NCBI RefSeq assembly: GCF_004212215.1
Contig: NZ_QVFV01000001.1
Location: 1,312,814 to 1,376,813 of the forward strand
DNA from: Leptolyngbya iicbica LK
GTDB taxonomy: Bacteria > Cyanobacteriota > Cyanobacteriia > Phormidesmidales > Phormidesmidaceae
Direction of reading: 5' to 3'
Length of the DNA stretch: 64,000 nucleotides
Position numbers and translations under genes: made by a program. Position 1 is the first letter of the stretch; the number at the start of each line of letters is the position of its first letter. Positions 17,880 to 26,828 of this stretch are shown piece after piece. The notes beneath the pieces were generated by a model. It saw only the letters and a list, made by a program, of their open reading frames with translations. It made no database searches and was not told where the DNA came from.

Positions 17880-19280
17880 CTACTCCGCCACGAGCAACCG
17901 CTTTTTGGCCTCACTCAGTGCCATCCGCACTTGCTCAAAGCCGGTGCCGCCATAGCTGTTACGGGCGGCGACGACCTGTTGGGGCGCGATCGCCTCATAA
18001 ATATCCGACTCAAAAGCGGGATGCAGCGCCTGCCATTCTTCCAGGCTGAGGTCTTTGAGCAGCTTTTGACTGGCGAGGCATTGGCGCACCACTTTGCCCA
18101 CCAGGTTGTACGCCTCGCGGAAGGGGACGCCCTTGGCCGCCAGATAATCCGCCACATCCGTCGCGTTCGAAAAGTCGGTGGTGACGGTTTGGGCCAAGCG
18201 ATCAGTTTGAAACTCCAGCCCCTCTTGCAGCAAAATCGTCATCGCTTGCAGACACCCCTGCACAGTTTTCACCGTGTCAAACAGCGGTTCCTTATCCTCT
18301 TGCAAGTCTTTGTTGTAGGCCATGGGCAAGCCCTTCATCATCACCAGCAGGCTCTGAAGATGGCCGAATACCCGCCCCGTTTTGCCCCGCACCAGTTCCG
18401 GCACATCGGGATTTTTTTTCTGCGGCATGATGCTCGACCCGGTGGAGCAAGTATCCGTCAGCGTGACGAACCCAAACTCCGCTGAGGCCCAGAGAATCAC
18501 CTCTTCTGCCAGCCGCGAGAGGTGCACATTAATCAGACTGGCCGCAGCGGTGAATTCGATCGCAAAATCGCGATCGCTCACGCCATCTAAACTGTTGCGA
18601 TACACCCCTTCAAACCGCAGCAACTCAGCCGAGTAAGCCCGATCAATGGGAAAGGGAGTCCCCGCCAACGCACCACACCCCAACGGCGAAACGTTGACCC
18701 GATGGCGAATATCACCTAAACGCTCCCAGTCACGTTGAGCCATTTCCACATAGGCCAACAGATGATGGGCCAAACTCAGTGGTTGAGCGCGTTGTAGATG
18801 GGTATAGCCCGGAATGACGGTGTCCACATGACGTTCGGCTTGATCTAACAGGGCTTGTTGAAAAACCCGCAACTGCTCACGAATCGTATCGATTTGAGCT
18901 CGCAAATATAGCCGAATATCCGTGCCGACTTGGTCGTTGCGCGATCGCGCTGTGTGGAGTTTTTTGCCCACATCGCCCACTAGTTCAATCAGGCGATGCT
19001 CAACCGCAAAGTGGACGTCTTCATCATCAATCGTGGGGAGAAATTGACCTTCCCGATATTCCTGCCGAATTTGCGCCAACCCCTGAGTCAACTGCTCCGC
19101 TTCGGCAGTCGTAATAATCCCCGTTTTGGCCAACATCTTGGCATGAGCTTCTGACCCCAACAAATCATATTCCAGCAGCTCAATGTCAAACGAAATACTG
19201 GCATTAAACGCGGCGATCGCTGGATGCAGAGCCGACTCGAACCTCTGGCTCCAGGTTTTCTTAGGGGTAGCGGAACTCAC
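17880..19280 (-). CDS. argH: Argininosuccinate lyase
   Basis: This enzyme, active as a homotetramer, cleaves argininosuccinate to arginine and fumarate, the last step of arginine synthesis. The 466 residues contain the superfamily signature [12 protein letters not shown], with the flexible catalytic loop serine, the region [15 protein letters not shown], and the catalytic His segment [14 protein letters not shown]. Start GTG at 19280 gives [14 protein letters not shown], matching the usual WGGRF-like beginning. The gene stands alone, preceded by the small membrane protein gene on the same strand. Confidence 0.97.
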   Translation of the reverse strand: MSSATPKKTWSQRFESALHPAIAAFNASISFDIELLEYDLLGSEAHAKMLAKTGIITTAEAEQLTQGLAQIRQEYREGQFLPTIDDEDVHFAVEHRLIELVGDVGKKLHTARSRNDQVGTDIRLYLRAQIDTIREQLRVFQQALLDQAERHVDTVIPGYTHLQRAQPLSLAHHLLAYVEMAQRDWERLGDIRHRVNVSPLGCGALAGTPFPIDRAYSAELLRFEGVYRNSLDGVSDRDFAIEFTAAASLINVHLSRLAEEVILWASAEFGFVTLTDTCSTGSSIMPQKKNPDVPELVRGKTGRVFGHLQSLLVMMKGLPMAYNKDLQEDKEPLFDTVKTVQGCLQAMTILLQEGLEFQTDRLAQTVTTDFSNATDVADYLAAKGVPFREAYNLVGKVVRQCLASQKLLKDLSLEEWQALHPAFESDIYEAIAPQQVVAARNSYGGTGFEQVRMALSEAKKRLLVAE

Positions 19281-19332
19281 AACAATACACCTTGTTTCTC
19301 AATTGGCATCTCAACAGCATGCCACTAATTAG

Positions 19333-19590
19333 CTATTTATAGGTTGTCACACTCCGCAGCATGTATCCCAGCACAAACCCAATTAGCAGTGCCCAAATCT
19401 GCCCCGATTGGACAAAGTTATTGAGCAAATTGCCAGCATCGCCCAAAACATCTTGATCAAACTGCTGGGCGACGATAGATTGAGAGCCTTGAACTGAACT
19501 CGCCGTCGCTACAAAATGTTCACTAGCCTGAACTTCCGGCTGCCGCCAACCACTTTGACTAACGGCTTGCCATAACGATTCCGAATGCAT
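19333..19590 (-). CDS. Small C-terminally anchored membrane protein
   Basis: This 85-residue product of unknown function starts MHSESLWQAVSQSGWRQPEV. It is placed at ATG 19590 because GAGAGG lies 7 bases upstream; ATGs at 19596 and 19605 are alternatives. A polar region of about 55 residues is followed by one hydrophobic helix, IWALLIGFVLGYMLRSV, and a short basic tail. That suggests a tail-anchored inner or thylakoid membrane protein with the N-terminus in the cytoplasm. It lies between argH and the SpoIIE phosphatase on the same strand. Confidence 0.55.
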   Translation of the reverse strand: MHSESLWQAVSQSGWRQPEVQASEHFVATASSVQGSQSIVAQQFDQDVLGDAGNLLNNFVQSGQIWALLIGFVLGYMLRSVTTYK

Positions 19591-19724
19591 TGTCATACCT
19601 CTCATCACTAATGCTAAGCATTGAACCACACCCCATCCGCAATAGCGCATTTTGTCATCTGAGTTGTGATGAAGCCACATCAAACGCAGCTAGCAGCATT
19701 GAGCAATCAGACACTGCTAGCGAG

Positions 19725-21185
19725 CTAAGACGTCGGTGGCGCTTCTTGGCTAAAGATATTGAGCTGCAGCTCTGGCTTGAGCCGCATCACCACCAGAGTG
19801 ACGTCGTCTTCCGTATGGCGACCGTGCCCCACAAAGCGCTGCAGCATTTCAAAGAGATACGCCAAGATATCTTGCGCAGAATGCTGGTTACGACAGGCCC
19901 ACTTCAGAGCATTGATCAAGTTATCTTCATCCATGCGCTCGCCTTTAGAGTTGGCGGCATCGGTGAACCCGTCTGTGTAATACAAAATCGTATCGCCCGG
20001 CTGTAGTTCGACCTGTTCTTCGTAGTAGTGAGTGTCGATATCAAGCCCCAGTAGCATCCCCACTGTGTCTAGGCGCGTCACGGTATTGGTGGCAGCCCGC
20101 CACAGTAATGGGGGATTGTGAGCCGCATTGCTATAAGACAGGGTGCGCGTCTTCGGATCATATTCGCCGTAAAACAACGTCACAAACCGGCTGGAATTTT
20201 CCAGATCGGTATGCATGACGTGGTTTAGATGATGCAGGATCTTAGCGGGTGAAAAACTATGGAGCACTTCAGCTCGCAACATGCCGCGCAACATCGTCAT
20301 GATGAGTCCGGCGGGCACCCCTTTGCCCATGACATCACCGATCGCAAAACTCCAGGGCGCTAACGCTGACGATTGCACATCGGGATGACGAATTTGATCG
20401 TAGGTTGTCGGAATAAAGTCGTAATAGTCACCCCCCACTTTGTTTGCAGTGCGACATTGCGCTGCTAGGTCAATCCCGTCAATGGTGGGGAAGGTCCGGG
20501 GCAGCAACTGTAGCTGGATCTCGGCACCAATTTCCAGCTCGCGGCCCATGCGCTCTTTTTTGCGCAGCGCGACGGTGAGTTCTTCATTTTCGATCGCCAC
20601 CGCTGTCTGATCCGCCACTAGCCGCACCAGCTTTTGCCGCGTCTCCGACCAGGCGTAGTCCACCTCGCGACTAAAGACATACAGCCGCCCCCGCTCCACA
20701 TTTTTCACAATGATGGCGGTACCAAAGATTTGAAAATCACTGCCTAAGTAGCGGTGAACGTGGCGATCGAGAGACAGCATCGCTGTACGTGCAATTTCGA
20801 TCGCACTCCCCGCTGGGGAAAAGGAGGCCGTTACCTGGCGAGTCGCCGCTTCGAGCGCCATCTTGACGTCTTGGCAATGGTCGTCGCTTTGGCAATGCAA
20901 GCGCTCTAGCCGCACCTGACCATCAGGGCGAAACAGCACCAGCGCGCCGCCACTCGCATCGGTCACGCGGCTGGCAATCATCGGAATCAGTTCTAAAAAC
21001 TGATTGAGATTGTTCAAACTCCGCAGCGCAAACCCCAGGGAACTGAGGAGATCCTGAATTTTGAACTGTTCCCGTTGAAGACGAGTGACCAGCTCTTTCA
21101 TGGCAAATGCAGGCGTTGCTTCTGGGGATGCATTCGACCCAGAGGCGTCTGAAGATGAACCGGATGGCATAGGCAGAGCGGTCAT
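19725..21185 (-). CDS. GAF-domain PP2C-type (SpoIIE/RsbU) phosphatase
   Basis: The protein has 486 residues: a short Ser-rich N-terminus, a GAF domain (about residues 45-215), a short helical linker (LRKKERMGRELEIGAEIQ), and a SpoIIE PPM phosphatase domain. Metal-ligand motifs are visible: KVGGDYYDF, FAIGDVMGKGVPAGL, LSYSNAAHNPPLL, DTILYYTDGFTDA and EDDVTLVVMR. It would dephosphorylate an STAS anti-anti-sigma protein in response to a ligand or redox cue read by GAF. No STAS gene is adjacent. The RsbW-like kinase at 11788-12243 is a possible partner, by inference only. Confidence 0.9.
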   Translation of the reverse strand: MTALPMPSGSSSDASGSNASPEATPAFAMKELVTRLQREQFKIQDLLSSLGFALRSLNNLNQFLELIPMIASRVTDASGGALVLFRPDGQVRLERLHCQSDDHCQDVKMALEAATRQVTASFSPAGSAIEIARTAMLSLDRHVHRYLGSDFQIFGTAIIVKNVERGRLYVFSREVDYAWSETRQKLVRLVADQTAVAIENEELTVALRKKERMGRELEIGAEIQLQLLPRTFPTIDGIDLAAQCRTANKVGGDYYDFIPTTYDQIRHPDVQSSALAPWSFAIGDVMGKGVPAGLIMTMLRGMLRAEVLHSFSPAKILHHLNHVMHTDLENSSRFVTLFYGEYDPKTRTLSYSNAAHNPPLLWRAATNTVTRLDTVGMLLGLDIDTHYYEEQVELQPGDTILYYTDGFTDAANSKGERMDEDNLINALKWACRNQHSAQDILAYLFEMLQRFVGHGRHTEDDVTLVVMRLKPELQLNIFSQEAPPTS

Positions 21186-21454
21186 AAAAACTCCGGAAGT
21201 GCGGCGACTTCACACCCACTATTTCTCTACGTGAGCTTGTTGGGGATTAAGCATAACACTACTCGTCAAAAGCGATCGCCCGAATCTCTAACCACTTTTC
21301 CACGGCACTTCAAGCCGTTTTTTCGCGTTGATATCAGACGGCAAAATCGATGTTTTCGGGCGGGACTGACACACCCCGATTTCGCAAGTTTTAACAATCT
21401 GTATGAAGCAATCTCTCAACAAGGGGCTGCAGTGGGTCACCACCCCTCACACCA

Positions 21455-22267
21455 CTAGTTACAGTAACGCAAAGCAAACTGGAGTGCCGTATCAAGGTCA
21501 TCAGTTTGAGCCGGATAGGCGATCGCTGGCCGTTGAATTTGCAGCAGCCGCACCCCGAGACGGGCAGCCAGTATTTGTTTTTGGTCTTGTCCACCCGGTT
21601 GTCCCGACGCCTTGGTCACAATTTGTGTGATCTGCCAGTGCTGCCACAAGGCGGTTTCCAGTTCGGCGCTGATGGGTGGCCGCAAAGCAATCAGGCGCTC
21701 GGGCGTAAAGCCCGCGTCAAGCGCAGTCTTGAGGGCAACGGGTGACGGCAAAATGCGGGCGAATAAGGTAGCTTGCGATTGCCACGGCACAAAGGCTGCT
21801 AGCTGACGATAGCCCAAGGTGAGTAGCGTGCGATCGCCGCTCAGATATTCCGAGGTAAGCAAAGCTTGCAGGTGAGGTACCCGCACCATACCCAGTCGTT
21901 GTTGGCGATCGCGCCAACTGCTCGGAGGGTCATCGACCAAGGTCCGTTCATAACGGAGATAGGGCAATTGGTATCGCTGGGCAAAGGCGATCGCCAATTG
22001 AGAAATCGACGTCGCAAACGGATGAGAGAGATCGAGAATGGCCGCAATGTCATGCGTTCGCCAAAAGTCTTCTGCCTCGTCCGGGGTAAGCTGCCCCACT
22101 TGAATCTGTAGCTGCGAAGATACCGGATAGAGCGATCGCGCTGGCTCCGTCGTCACAGTGATCACACAGGCAGGCCCCGACGACAGCCCACTCGGCAGTT
22201 GCAACACTAATCGCTGCACCAACTGGCGGCTCTCTTGGGTGCCCCCAATCAGCCACAGCCGAGACAT
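21455..22267 (-). CDS. cobK: Precorrin-6A/cobalt-precorrin-6A reductase
   Basis: This NADPH-dependent reductase of corrin biosynthesis, the pathway for pseudocobalamin in cyanobacteria, has 270 residues. It begins with the Rossmann-like SRLWLIGGTQESRQLVQRL and contains AAILDLSHPFATSISQLA, LPYLRYERTLVDDP, LLTLGYRQLAAF, and a late TKASGQPGGQDQKQILAARL, all typical of CobK/CbiJ. Its ATG overlaps the TAA of the upstream methyltransferase gene (TAATG), so the two are translationally coupled. No other cob genes are present in the window. Confidence 0.88.
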   Translation of the reverse strand: MSRLWLIGGTQESRQLVQRLVLQLPSGLSSGPACVITVTTEPARSLYPVSSQLQIQVGQLTPDEAEDFWRTHDIAAILDLSHPFATSISQLAIAFAQRYQLPYLRYERTLVDDPPSSWRDRQQRLGMVRVPHLQALLTSEYLSGDRTLLTLGYRQLAAFVPWQSQATLFARILPSPVALKTALDAGFTPERLIALRPPISAELETALWQHWQITQIVTKASGQPGGQDQKQILAARLGVRLLQIQRPAIAYPAQTDDLDTALQFALRYCN

Positions 22268-22953
22268 TAACTCAGCACCACCTTAAATAAGTGGAATAAC
22301 TCACCCGGCTGTTCTTTTTTAATCGTGACGCCCACCGCTTTCAGTTGGCGTTTCCAGTCGGCCACAGGCATCAGCTCCACCTCGGCCCCGAGATACATCT
22401 CCAAGATGGCCCAATCTTCCGCCAGGGGCTGCTCCGGATCGATGACATCAAAAATAAAGGGACAGCCTGGTTTCAGCACCTTTTTCACCGCTGACAACAC
22501 ATTGTCCCAATAATCCCACTCGTAGTAGCAGCTCACCCCCGTCGCGATCGCCACATCAAACTGATTCGGCTCGTATACATCTAATTGGTGGGCCGCCGCC
22601 TGGCGCATTCCTTTAAATAGCTTGGAGTTGAGCTGCGAACCGCGCGCATTCACCAAGTCGCAAATAGCACCGCTAATATCCTGACCGTAAAACCGGGCAT
22701 CCCATTCGCGCCAGCAAGGATAAAACAGAAAACTGCCCCCGGCTCCGAGGTCAAGACAGTTTTGCAGTTTCTTCGGTTTCACCATTTCCCAAAAGGGTGA
22801 CGCTAGTCGCGCCGAGAGTTTGCCGGCCACCCAATCCTTAAATATTGGGAGGGCTTCCACCGCCTCGGGCACCTCGACGGACTCACCGCGAAACTCGCGA
22901 TTGTACCGCTTGGCTACCGCATCTAAACGTTCAGACAAACCAGTTGTCACCAT
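22267..22953 (-). CDS. Class I SAM-dependent methyltransferase
   Basis: The 228-residue protein has a Rossmann methyltransferase core. Motif I is CLDLGAGGSFLFYP, an acidic strand end is YGQDISG, and motif IV is FDVAIATGVSCYYEWDYWDNV. Post-core strands follow (GCPFIFDVIDPE). I do not recognise the substrate. It does not look like ChlM, whose N-terminus and motif I differ. It is coupled by a TAATG overlap to cobK, which hints at, but does not prove, a tetrapyrrole-related substrate. The start ATG at 22953 is clear. Confidence 0.8.
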   Translation of the reverse strand: MVTTGLSERLDAVAKRYNREFRGESVEVPEAVEALPIFKDWVAGKLSARLASPFWEMVKPKKLQNCLDLGAGGSFLFYPCWREWDARFYGQDISGAICDLVNARGSQLNSKLFKGMRQAAAHQLDVYEPNQFDVAIATGVSCYYEWDYWDNVLSAVKKVLKPGCPFIFDVIDPEQPLAEDWAILEMYLGAEVELMPVADWKRQLKAVGVTIKKEQPGELFHLFKVVLS

Positions 22954-22988
22954 ACACCGGGAAACCTTACAGGCTGAGCTCCCACATC

Positions 22989-23171
22989 CTAGCCTTTGAG
23001 GGCCTTATTAAAATTTTCTCGGTAAGACTTATTGGCAATGAAATAAATCGGCCAAAGTAGCGTGAGGTTAACTTTATTTTGACTGAAATTTGTTTTCTGA
23101 AAACCGCTCCAAAAGCGCCAAGCGCCAGTGCCATAAGCGATCGCTAGAGCCAGCACAAATAACGTTTCCAT
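22989..23171 (-). CDS. Small conserved membrane protein
   Basis: This 60-residue protein has one N-terminal hydrophobic helix (TLFVLALAIAYGTGAWRFW) and a second, shorter hydrophobic stretch (LTLLWPIYFIA), ending in a basic, Asn-rich tail. No family is recognised. The coding pattern and position, 35 bases upstream of the methyltransferase on the same strand, suggest a real small gene that may be co-transcribed with it. Thylakoid or plasma membrane location is inferred only. Confidence 0.6.
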   Translation of the reverse strand: METLFVLALAIAYGTGAWRFWSGFQKTNFSQNKVNLTLLWPIYFIANKSYRENFNKALKG

Positions 23172-23374
23172 GACCTTAATCCAACCTCAATCAGGGGATA
23201 TGTGACATCACCCTTTAAAATAGCAGCGACACGTCAGTCGTGGCTGAGATGTGATTTTGTGATGGGCCAATGACCTCAAGAGTCTGCGGCCTAGCTATGG
23301 GTTAGGCCCAGTCAACAGATGACTTAGTAGGGCTTATGGCAAGCAAAACTTTACTCAATGCCTGTTTATGCTAT

Positions 23375-23406
23375 TCGGTAGATGTGGATATCCCCATCTC
23401 GGTAGA
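23375..23406. promoter_or_regulatory. Candidate operator: near-palindrome within direct repeats
   Basis: GATGTGGATATCCCCATC at 23381-23398 is an 18-base dyad with one mismatched pair. TCGGTAGA occurs exactly at 23375-23382 and 23399-23406, a 24-base period. The arrangement looks like a binding site for a dimeric regulator. It lies about 135 bases upstream of the start codon. Confidence 0.4.
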
Positions 23407-23416
23407 CGATAACGAG

Positions 23417-23478
23417 AAAGGATGCGTGAAAGTTGCAATCTGGTACCAATCAACTAGGTTCTTAAACTTTCATCCTTT
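23417..23478 (+). promoter_or_regulatory. Leader hairpin upstream of the nucleotidyltransferase gene
   Basis: AAAGGA-tgcg-TGAAAGTT at 23417-23434 pairs with AACTTTCATCCTTT at 23465-23478, giving 14 base pairs with a 4-base bulge and a 30-base loop. It may be an RNA element or a terminator-like structure in the 5' leader. There is no T-tract. Confidence 0.4.
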
Positions 23479-23540
23479 GCTAGTGAAGTGACACTTTTTA
23501 GTTGTCGAAGACAATTCCTTTTAAACATGAGGAGGATCTA

Positions 23541-26084
23541 ATGCGTGCAGTATTAATGGCCGGCGGTTCGGGAACGCGTTTGCGACCGCTTACCTGTGAT
23601 CTGCCAAAGCCGATGGTGCCAGTGATGAATCGCCCGATCGCTGAGCACATCATCAATCTCCTCAAGCGCAATGGCGTGGATGAGGTCATCGCGACGCTTT
23701 ATTACCTGCCCGACGTCATGCGGGACTACTTTCAAGACGGCAGTGAGTTTGGCGTGCGCATGACCTACGCGGTGGAAGAAGATCAGCCGCTAGGCACCGC
23801 TGGCTGCGTCAAAAACATTGAAGAGCTGTTGGACGACACCTTCATTGTGATTAGTGGCGACGGCATCACCGATTTTGATCTGCAAGAGGCGCTGCGGTTC
23901 CACAAAGCTAAAGGCTCCAAAGCCACTTTGGTACTGGCCCACGTGCCCAACCCAGTTGAGTTTGGGGTGGTCATCACGGACGATGAAAATCGTATTAAGC
24001 GCTTCCTCGAAAAACCGTCAACGAGTGAAATTTTCTCCGACACGGTCAACACGGGCACCTATATTTTGGAGCCAGAAGTTCTTGATTATCTGCCTGCCAA
24101 CCAAGAAACTGACTTTTCCAAAGATCTCTTTCCCTTGTTGCTAGACAAGGGCGAGCCAATGTTTGGCTATGTCGCCGAGGGCTATTGGTGTGATGTCGGC
24201 CACCTCGATGCTTATCGGGAGGCACAGTACGACGCCCTCTACAACAAGGTAGAAGTTGATCTCGATTACTATCCTGAAACGTCTCCCGGCATTCGCATTG
24301 GCAAGGACACTGAAATTGACCCGACGGCTGAGCTACACCCGCCGCTGATCATTGGCGACAACTGCCGCATCGGTGCGCGGGCCAAGCTCAAGCCAGGCAC
24401 TATCATCGGTGACAACGTCACTATCGGTAATGACGCCCATCTCGAGCGAGCTGTGGTCTGGAATGGAGCCATTGTGGGCGAAGAGGCTTTCTTGCAGGCT
24501 TGTGTCATTTCGCGCGGTACGCGGGTTGATCGCCGGGCTCAGGTGCTCGAGGCGGCCGTCATTGGCGCCTTGACCAACGTGGGCGAAGAGGCACAAATCA
24601 GTCCTAAGGTGAGGGTTTGGCCAAACAAGCAAATCGAATCTGGAGCAACTTTAAATATCAATCTGATTTGGGGCAATATGGCGCAACGTAATCTCTTTGG
24701 TCAACGCGGGGTATCTGGGTTAGCCAATATCGACATCACTCCTGAATTTGCCGTCAAGCTGGGAGCGGCGTACGGCTCGACCCTGCCATCTGGCTCTCAT
24801 GTCACGGTGTCACGTGACCAGCGCAGCATTTCTCGCATGGTGTCGCGATCGCTGATTTCAGGGCTCATGTCAGTCGGTATCAACATTCAGAACTTGGAAG
24901 CGACAGCCATTCCGCTAGCCCGAGCTGTGATGCCAACCTTGGGAGTTATTGGGGGCATTCACGTTCGCATCCATCCGGATCGGCCGGATCATATCCTCAT
25001 TGAATTCTTCGACGAAAACGGCATCGATATTCCCAAGAGCAAGGAAAAGAAAATCGAGGGCGCTTATTTCAAAGAAGATTTGCGGCGATCGCCCATCCAA
25101 GAAATTGGGACAGTCACCTACCCCAGCCGTGTCATCGAAGCTTACAGCACCGCCTTTGAAGAAAAGCTGAACGTCGAGGCCGTGCGCAACAGCAATTCTA
25201 AAGTCGTGATTGACTACGCCTATGCGGTCTCGGGGGCAGTGCTACCGCGTCTGCTAGCCAAGTTTGACTGTGACGCAGTTGTCTTAAACGCCAGCTTGAG
25301 CCAAGTCGCCCCTGGCTCAGTCGAGCGGGAAGCCATGCTGGGCCAGCTGGGTCAAGTCGTACAAGCCTTGCAAGCGACCTTTGGCGTACAGGTATCAGCT
25401 CACGGCGAACAGTTTGTCCTGGTAGACGAGGTTGGCACCCCCATTCGTGGCGAAGCGCTGACCGCCTTGGTCACTCATATGGTGTTAACGGCTAACCCTC
25501 GCGGGACGGTAGTGGTGCCAGTGCACGCCACCGGAGCGATCGAGCATATTGCCCGCCGTCATGACGGCAAAGTCATCCGTACTAAGGTCAATCCCACGGC
25601 ACTGATGGAAGCTTGCCAGGAAAATGAGAACGTCGTGCTGGGCGGCAGCAGCGACATGGGCTTTATCTTCCCGCAGATGCATCCGGGTTTTGACGCCATG
25701 TTCTGCATTGCCAAAATCATCGAGATGTTGACCATTCAAGAGCATACTCTGGGCCAAATCTGGGCCGAATTGCCGCGCATTTCTCACCGCACTCAGACCC
25801 TGCGTTGTCCGTGGACATCGAAGGGGGCATTGATGCGTTACATGGTAGAGACGCACCCTGCTGACCAACTCGAGTTGGTCGATGGCGTTAAAGTTTTGGA
25901 TCCAGACAGTGACGGTTGGATTTTGGTGCTGCCCGATGCCGGGGAACCCCTGGTACACATTTACGCCAACAGCGAAGATCGGGAATGGGTTGATGAAAAG
26001 CTCAATGAATACCGCCAGAAGGTGTTAGCGTTTATCGACCAAGAACAAGGGATTCACCAAATTCCTCAGGAGACGGCATCATGA
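23541..26084 (+). CDS. NDP-sugar (mannose-1-phosphate guanylyl-type) nucleotidyltransferase fused to a degenerate phosphomannomutase domain
   Basis: This 847-residue protein starts at ATG 23541 after GGAGG. Residues 1-230 are a nucleotidyltransferase with LMAGGSGTRLRPLT, PKPMVPV, SGDGITD and FLEKP, which looks active. Residues about 250-370 are a left-handed beta-helix of hexapeptides (IIGDNCRIG.., TIIGDNVTIG). Residues about 385-835 have the alpha-D-phosphohexomutase fold, but the phosphoserine loop (TASHNP) is replaced by HVRIHPDRPD (474-483), the metal loop DGDADR by SAHGEQ (619-624), and the sugar loop GEESGH by GGSSDMGF. The mutase half therefore looks non-catalytic. The likely role is nucleotide-sugar supply for surface polysaccharide. 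It is coupled to the SSB gene by ATGA. Confidence 0.9.
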   Translation: MRAVLMAGGSGTRLRPLTCDLPKPMVPVMNRPIAEHIINLLKRNGVDEVIATLYYLPDVMRDYFQDGSEFGVRMTYAVEEDQPLGTAGCVKNIEELLDDTFIVISGDGITDFDLQEALRFHKAKGSKATLVLAHVPNPVEFGVVITDDENRIKRFLEKPSTSEIFSDTVNTGTYILEPEVLDYLPANQETDFSKDLFPLLLDKGEPMFGYVAEGYWCDVGHLDAYREAQYDALYNKVEVDLDYYPETSPGIRIGKDTEIDPTAELHPPLIIGDNCRIGARAKLKPGTIIGDNVTIGNDAHLERAVVWNGAIVGEEAFLQACVISRGTRVDRRAQVLEAAVIGALTNVGEEAQISPKVRVWPNKQIESGATLNINLIWGNMAQRNLFGQRGVSGLANIDITPEFAVKLGAAYGSTLPSGSHVTVSRDQRSISRMVSRSLISGLMSVGINIQNLEATAIPLARAVMPTLGVIGGIHVRIHPDRPDHILIEFFDENGIDIPKSKEKKIEGAYFKEDLRRSPIQEIGTVTYPSRVIEAYSTAFEEKLNVEAVRNSNSKVVIDYAYAVSGAVLPRLLAKFDCDAVVLNASLSQVAPGSVEREAMLGQLGQVVQALQATFGVQVSAHGEQFVLVDEVGTPIRGEALTALVTHMVLTANPRGTVVVPVHATGAIEHIARRHDGKVIRTKVNPTALMEACQENENVVLGGSSDMGFIFPQMHPGFDAMFCIAKIIEMLTIQEHTLGQIWAELPRISHRTQTLRCPWTSKGALMRYMVETHPADQLELVDGVKVLDPDSDGWILVLPDAGEPLVHIYANSEDREWVDEKLNEYRQKVLAFIDQEQGIHQIPQETAS

Positions 26085-26542
26085 ACCAATGTTTACTGAT
26101 GGCTGAGATTATTGAGGCCCCTCAGTTGCGCTATACCCAGGATAATCAAACCGCGATCGCCGAAATGACGGTGGCTTTTCCCGGCTTACGTGATGATGAT
26201 CCGGCGCAGCAGCTCAAAGTCATTGGGTGGGGCAATCTCGCTCAAGAAATGCAAGAGCGCTATCAGATGGGCGATCGCGTTCTGCTGGAAGGTCGCTTAT
26301 CGATGAACACCGTTGATCGTCCTGAAGGCTTTAAGGAAAAACGAGCGGAGATGACGGCGCAGCGAGTATATCGTTTAACCGACTTGGGCAGCACCGCGAT
26401 TGGTCAGCCCGCGCCGATGCCCAACCTGGGCACGGCGACACCAGCCGCCACCGCAAACCCCACGCCGGTCACCCCAGCCGCGGCCCCAGCCGTGACCCAA
26501 GACGCAGCGGCAGATGTTGATTACGACGACATTCCATTCTAG
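26081..26542 (+). CDS. ssb: Single-stranded DNA-binding protein (SSB)
   Basis: This 153-residue OB-fold protein begins MNQCLLMAEIIEAPQLRYT and contains AEMTVAFPGL, WGNLAQEMQERYQMGDRVLLEGRLSM and the TAQRVY strand. A Pro/Ala/Thr-rich linker leads to the acidic tip DVDYDDIPF, the canonical SSB C-terminus that recruits repair and replication partners. The ATG overlaps the stop of the preceding nucleotidyltransferase gene, so its translation is coupled to a sugar-metabolism gene. A terminator follows at 26552-26578. It may be a second SSB paralogue; the rest of the genome is not visible. Confidence 0.85.
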   Translation: MNQCLLMAEIIEAPQLRYTQDNQTAIAEMTVAFPGLRDDDPAQQLKVIGWGNLAQEMQERYQMGDRVLLEGRLSMNTVDRPEGFKEKRAEMTAQRVYRLTDLGSTAIGQPAPMPNLGTATPAATANPTPVTPAAAPAVTQDAAADVDYDDIPF

Positions 26543-26551
26543 GAATGCCAG

Positions 26552-26578
26552 ACGGGTGAGGCGAATTGCCTCACCCGT
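26552..26578 (+). terminator. Terminator after ssb
   Basis: A perfect 11-base stem ACGGGTGAGGC/GCCTCACCCGT encloses a GAATT loop and starts 10 bases after the ssb stop. The following sequence is only weakly T-rich. Confidence 0.7.
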
Positions 26579-26828
26579 GATTCTCAGCTAGCAGCAGTTT
26601 GCTGAGCGAGCTCATCCCCCTTAGCGACAAACCGGCTTGGCGAGACTGGACGCGATCGCGATTTTTAGGGCAGTCCAAGCTGTTTGATGATCTCGGCAGG
26701 ATTCCCCCCCGTTGACACGACTTAGATTTTCACGGGGTCGGCATAAATTAAGAAATTCCCCCCAATCTCTTTGCGCTGAGACGAACAGCGGTTAGATTTG
26801 GAGCAGCAGTGTAGAGACAACATTGACA

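Larger units (their letters stand above)
23172..23540. other. Promoter/leader region of the nucleotidyltransferase-PMM gene
   Basis: There is no gene in this 369-base region. It has an unusual concentration of dyads: a near-palindrome GATGTGGATATCCCCATC (23381-23398) flanked by direct repeats of TCGGTAGA, a long inverted repeat at 23417-23478, and a small stem TTGTC/GACAA just before the SD. Confidence 0.6.

Noticed and set aside
22267-22953. Assignment of the methyltransferase as ChlM (Mg-protoporphyrin methyltransferase)
   Set aside because: N-terminus and motif I do not match ChlM; only the general SAM fold is shared.
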